A stretch of DNA of 64,000 nucleotides from contig JAKSDI010000303.1 in the NCBI GenBank assembly GCA_022360175.1, positions 18,129 to 82,128 of the forward strand, written 5' to 3'. Position 1 is the stretch's first letter, and every line of letters begins with the position of its first letter. A model generated the notes under the pieces. It did not search any database. It saw nothing but the letters and a program-made list of their open reading frames with translations, and had not been told where the DNA came from. The DNA is from Chitinophagales bacterium. Its GTDB lineage: Bacteria; Bacteroidota; Bacteroidia; Chitinophagales; Saprospiraceae. The translations under genes and the position numbers were made by a program. Of the stretch, positions 61,154 to 64,000 are shown piece after piece.

Positions 61154-61938
61154 TTAGGTTTGTGCCCTACTATAAAGAGGTAATCTCCTTTATCATTGGA
61201 GTATCTTTGTGCACAAGATTTCCATACTTTTCTCTCCAGGTCATCTTCCAACATCTTCAGGCCTTTTTCTATTTCTTCCTTACGGGAAAGATCGGAAAAA
61301 GAGGAAATACCTCGCCTGACATTTTCATCCAAATACAGCTGAGGGCGTTCTTTACCAGCATAAAGGAATAAGTCTTGTAAATCTGGTTGGATAAAATATT
61401 TCTCTACTTCTAGATTTACAAAGCCTGATTTTAAAAATGCCGATTCAATTTCTTTCCACGCGGGCATCTGCTGAATTGAATCTGCTAACATTTGTGGGAA
61501 ATAATGCCTCAGCCAGTACCCCTCCATTTGTTCTGAAGTAGAAGTAAAAATTACCATTCTCCCTCCTGGCTTTATACATTCATAAAGCGCATGCATGCCC
61601 GCTTCTATATCCGGCCAATGGTGTATAGTCAGGCTTGCTACTACTCCATCCATTGATTTTGGTGCACAATGATGTTCTGTTGCCGTACCCTGTTGCCAAT
61701 CAATATCTGAACAACGAGAATGAGCTACTTTTAACATGTGGTCAGATGGATCTACACCAACTAAATCAATTCCTTTTTGGTACAATGGTATCGTATAATT
61801 GCCCGTACCGCAACCAATATCCAAGTACTTCCCATTATCTGTTGGTTGTAACAGATCATACAATCGGCTGAGCAGATAGGGATCCGCTTTTCGGGTTTCA
61901 TTATAGCCGATACCAATGCGATCGTATTTGGTGGACAT
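61150..61938 (-). CDS. Class I SAM-dependent methyltransferase
   Basis: The 262-residue soluble protein has the SAM-binding signature 'GKYLDIGCGTGNYTIPLYQKGIDLVGVDPSDHMLKVA' (motif I and the acidic residue after strand 2), 'DGVVASLTIHHWPDIEAGMHALYECIKPGGRMVIF' (motifs II-III), and a variable C-terminal region. It is closest in pattern to the UbiE/COQ5-type methyltransferase superfamily; the acceptor is unknown. The upstream region up to the next gene is packed with four hairpins (61952-62094). Confidence 0.88.
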   Translation of the reverse strand: MSTKYDRIGIGYNETRKADPYLLSRLYDLLQPTDNGKYLDIGCGTGNYTIPLYQKGIDLVGVDPSDHMLKVAHSRCSDIDWQQGTATEHHCAPKSMDGVVASLTIHHWPDIEAGMHALYECIKPGGRMVIFTSTSEQMEGYWLRHYFPQMLADSIQQMPAWKEIESAFLKSGFVNLEVEKYFIQPDLQDLFLYAGKERPQLYLDENVRRGISSFSDLSRKEEIEKGLKMLEDDLERKVWKSCAQRYSNDKGDYLFIVGHKPN

Positions 61939-61951
61939 ATAATAATGTAAT

Positions 61952-62094
61952 ACATCGTGGTGATTTAGAAAATCACCACGATGTGTTGATATAATCCTAG
62001 GTGATTTTTGAAATCACCTAGGATTGTTAATAATTAATTGTCCATGGTGATTTCAAAAATCACCATGGACCTCGGTCCGATCAGAGATCGGACC
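61952..62094. repeat. Cluster of four consecutive hairpins, three of the GGTGATTT family
   Basis: Hairpin A spans 61952-61984 with arm ACATCGTGGTGATTT. Hairpin B spans 61993-62025 with arm AATCCTAGGTGATTT. Hairpin C spans 62040-62070 with arm GTCCATGGTGATTT. All three are perfect stems of 14-15 bp with 3-nt loops, sharing GGTGATTT/AAATCACC at the top but differing in the outer arm with matching changes. Hairpin D (62074-62094) is GGTCCGATC-AGA-GATCGGACC, of another sequence. They lie just after the stop of the large T9SS type B gene on the minus strand and probably include its terminator. Confidence 0.85.
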
Positions 62095-62101
62095 TATGTT
62101 G

Positions 62102-64000
62102 TTATCGAATCAAAGTTACATCTCCTTTTATCACCTCTGTTCGACCATCGACGTATTGTATCTCTGCATAGAATACGAACACCGCCGGATCCATTGGTTC
62201 TCCATTAAAATTACCATCCCAGCCAAGTGTTTCTATATTTGGCTGTAATGGGCTGGATTCAAATACCATATCACCCCAACGGTCGAAAATGCGGAAAACA
62301 GTTACTTCAGCTACATCATTACCGGTAAAGATGGTGAAGAAGTCATTTCGGCCATCTCCATTCGGACTAAAGACATTAGGTGTATAAACAGAGCCCTGTG
62401 TATTAACAATAATGGTTATATAATCGCTTACACTACATCCCAGGCTATCCACTGCTGTCAACTGATATGTCGTAGTTATTGATGGACTTGCAAAGGTGGC
62501 AAAGCTTACTGAATCTAACAGGCCTTCCTGAGGCGCCCAGAAGAAGGTATCTACATCAAATAGAGCAATTGGGTCAATCAATATACTATCACCCAATTTT
62601 ATCTCTTCATCCTCTCCTAACTCTAATGAGAGTTCTTCGCTTTCTCCAATAAACACGGTAGTCTCCACCAGACAGTCATTAACATCCTGTATGATAAGGT
62701 CATAAGCACCAGGTTCAATATTTGGAATAGTAGCTGGGAAGTCATTTAAGCTTTGGAAGAAAACGCCATCCAGTGAATATTCATAAGGAGGTGTTCCTCC
62801 CGACAAGTTTTCAAACAAAATACTACCGTTAAGCGGATCAAGGCAATTGGCACTGATTCCACTTACTTTAGCTGCAAGTTGAGGAGGCGCAGTAACAATA
62901 GCACTATCTACAGCCATACATCCCGCAGACGTTGTAATTGTTACGATATAGGTACCAGGACCAACATTCATTAGTTGATTGCTGTTAGAACCTGTATTCC
63001 ATAAGAATGCTGATCCTTCTGTAGCCGTAGCACTTACAATAGCATCTTCACTATCTGCGCAACTTACACCAAATCCATCATAATCGGTATCAACACTAAC
63101 ACTTACAGCAGCTTCTTCTACCGTAACGGTAGCTGTAGCTCCAATATCTACTGTACAAAGACTGCCAATTGCCGTAAGTAGGCTAATGTTGTAAGTAGTA
63201 GTCTCTGTAGGTAATACTCCAAATGTAAATCCATCTGTGACATCACTAAAGCTTGCAATATTAGAAGTTCCATTGCTAATACTTACATTAAACAACGGCC
63301 CTCCCACAAGATTAATCGTCAAGAAAGCAGAATCTCCTTCACAAACAGCAGTACTTCCTGATAAGAAACCGCTGGCTTGCTCAAAGTAAGTCAGATTTAC
63401 CTGAATGACACTATCACAACCACCTACACTACCACCTACAATAATTTCTTCACCGCTTGGATTAGCTTCATCATAAACTATATTGTTGACCTCTATAAAT
63501 TCACCCGGGCACAGTGTATCATTAATCATTTCAATCACTTCCATCTCGAAGGTAAGATTTACATTGATCACACTATCACAACCATTGATCGAACCATCTG
63601 AAATTACCTCAATTCCACTTGGGTTCAATGCGTCATAGGTTGTACCATTGACTATGAGACTTTCTCCAAAACATAATTGATCTTCAATATCCAACGTATC
63701 TGTTGTAAAGAAGCTCAAATTTATGTTAATGATACTATCACATCCCATTGCATTGCCATTCTGAATTGTATCAGAGCCCATTGGATTTAACTCATCATAG
63801 GTAACTCCATTTACTATCAGGCTTTCTCCTGGGCACAGCGTTTGGACTACATCATTGATCGAGGCATCTCCAAAGGTCAGCATCACATTGATCACACTAT
63901 CACAGCCATTTACCGTGCCATTCGCAATCAACTCTATACCACTTGGATTCGCTGCATTGTAAGTCGTTCCGTTTACTATCAGGCTATCTCCTGTACATAA
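62102..64000 (-). CDS. Large T9SS type B protein with 54-residue repeats, N-terminus beyond window
   Basis: The frame is open to the right edge; 632 C-terminal residues are visible. From the edge inward come at least four copies of a 54-residue unit ('C-P-G-E-S-L-I-V-N-G-T-T-Y-D...N-P-S-G' followed by 'NGCDSVINVNLTF'). Then come Ig-like parts ('VTVEEAAVSVSVDTDYDGFGVSCADSEDAIV', SprB-like 'SGISANCLDPLNGSILFENLSGGTPPYEYSLDG') and the C-terminal CHU_C sorting domain ('YTPNVFSPNGDGRNDFFTIF...RIFDRWGDMVFE'). It is exported by T9SS and probably acts as a surface adhesin. Confidence 0.88.
   Translation of the reverse strand, partial: LCTGDSLIVNGTTYNAANPSGIELIANGTVNGCDSVINVMLTFGDASINDVVQTLCPGESLIVNGVTYDELNPMGSDTIQNGNAMGCDSIININLSFFTTDTLDIEDQLCFGESLIVNGTTYDALNPSGIEVISDGSINGCDSVINVNLTFEMEVIEMINDTLCPGEFIEVNNIVYDEANPSGEEIIVGGSVGGCDSVIQVNLTYFEQASGFLSGSTAVCEGDSAFLTINLVGGPLFNVSISNGTSNIASFSDVTDGFTFGVLPTETTTYNISLLTAIGSLCTVDIGATATVTVEEAAVSVSVDTDYDGFGVSCADSEDAIVSATATEGSAFLWNTGSNSNQLMNVGPGTYIVTITTSAGCMAVDSAIVTAPPQLAAKVSGISANCLDPLNGSILFENLSGGTPPYEYSLDGVFFQSLNDFPATIPNIEPGAYDLIIQDVNDCLVETTVFIGESEELSLELGEDEEIKLGDSILIDPIALFDVDTFFWAPQEGLLDSVSFATFASPSITTTYQLTAVDSLGCSVSDYITIIVNTQGSVYTPNVFSPNGDGRNDFFTIFTGNDVAEVTVFRIFDRWGDMVFESSPLQPNIETLGWDGNFNGEPMDPAVFVFYAEIQYVDGRTEVIKGDVTLIR

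Noticed and set aside
1..64000. CRISPR array, integrated phage or insertion sequence
   Set aside because: No regularly spaced direct repeats, no transposase, integrase or phage structural gene was found in any frame.

Overview
The window reads as chromosome of a Bacteroidota bacterium, most likely Saprospiria or a nearby class. The evidence is type IX secretion (T9SS) cargo with type A and type B sorting domains, a PorP/SprF-like outer-membrane protein, TSP3-repeat outer-membrane proteins, families common in this phylum (DUF2452, DUF1573, DUF4197, DUF2279, DUF3841), and promoters of the TTTG-N19/20-TAnnTTTG kind. Base composition is AT-rich and the genes are well spaced. I saw no integrase, transposase, phage gene or CRISPR array.

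Layout. 1-4.8 kb: a cohesin-like secreted protein running off the left edge, its PorP/SprF-like partner, a TSP3-repeat beta-barrel protein, and two long gene-free stretches that each contain a candidate structured RNA on the minus strand. 4.8-9.4 kb: CorA-type metal channel, a membrane protein with a metalloprotease-like motif, a LolC/E-like permease and tyrosyl-tRNA synthetase. 9.5-19.7 kb: a plus-strand run with a beta-barrel protein, an M6-type lipoprotein protease, a ricin-lectin-like secreted protein, an unknown gene, a DUF3841 gene, and a signalling trio. The trio is a LytS-type sensor kinase, a second kinase whose ATP-binding site is destroyed, and a LytTR response regulator. 19.7-23.2 kb: two tandem arylsulfotransferase-like T9SS cargo proteins. 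23.8-27.1 kb: a three-gene operon (DoxX-like membrane protein with a C-terminal beta domain, MbnP-like lipoprotein, MbnH/MauG-like diheme lipoprotein), closed by a strong terminator and facing a small Cys/Lys-rich repeat protein.

27.8-41.6 kb is mostly housekeeping: signal peptidase I, DUF1573, DUF2452, a coiled-coil membrane protein, a PolB-like exonuclease, a MATE exporter, a secreted protein, an alpha/beta hydrolase, a lone methylmalonyl-CoA mutase small subunit, tRNA-Lys(TTT), DNA polymerase IV, and an ECF sigma factor with its DGPF/YCII partner. 42.1-48.9 kb is a complete RND efflux operon (TetR, TolC-like, adaptor, pump) with a recognisable promoter and operator. 49.4-62 kb carries serine hydrolases, an M1 peptidase, small lipoproteins, a MocA-like nucleotidyltransferase, DUF4197 and DUF2279 proteins, a 929-residue T9SS type B protein and a methyltransferase. 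From 62.1 kb to the right edge lies a large T9SS type B protein with a 54-residue repeat, cut by the window.

Best candidates for something new: the MbnP/MbnH-like operon with its DoxX-like third gene and Cys-rich neighbour; the kinase/pseudokinase/LytTR trio; a family of intergenic hairpins sharing a GGTGATT core with arms that change in a compensatory way; a perfect 18-bp palindrome filling the spacer of the corA promoter; and two candidate structured RNAs. All function calls come from reading the sequence alone; no database search was run.
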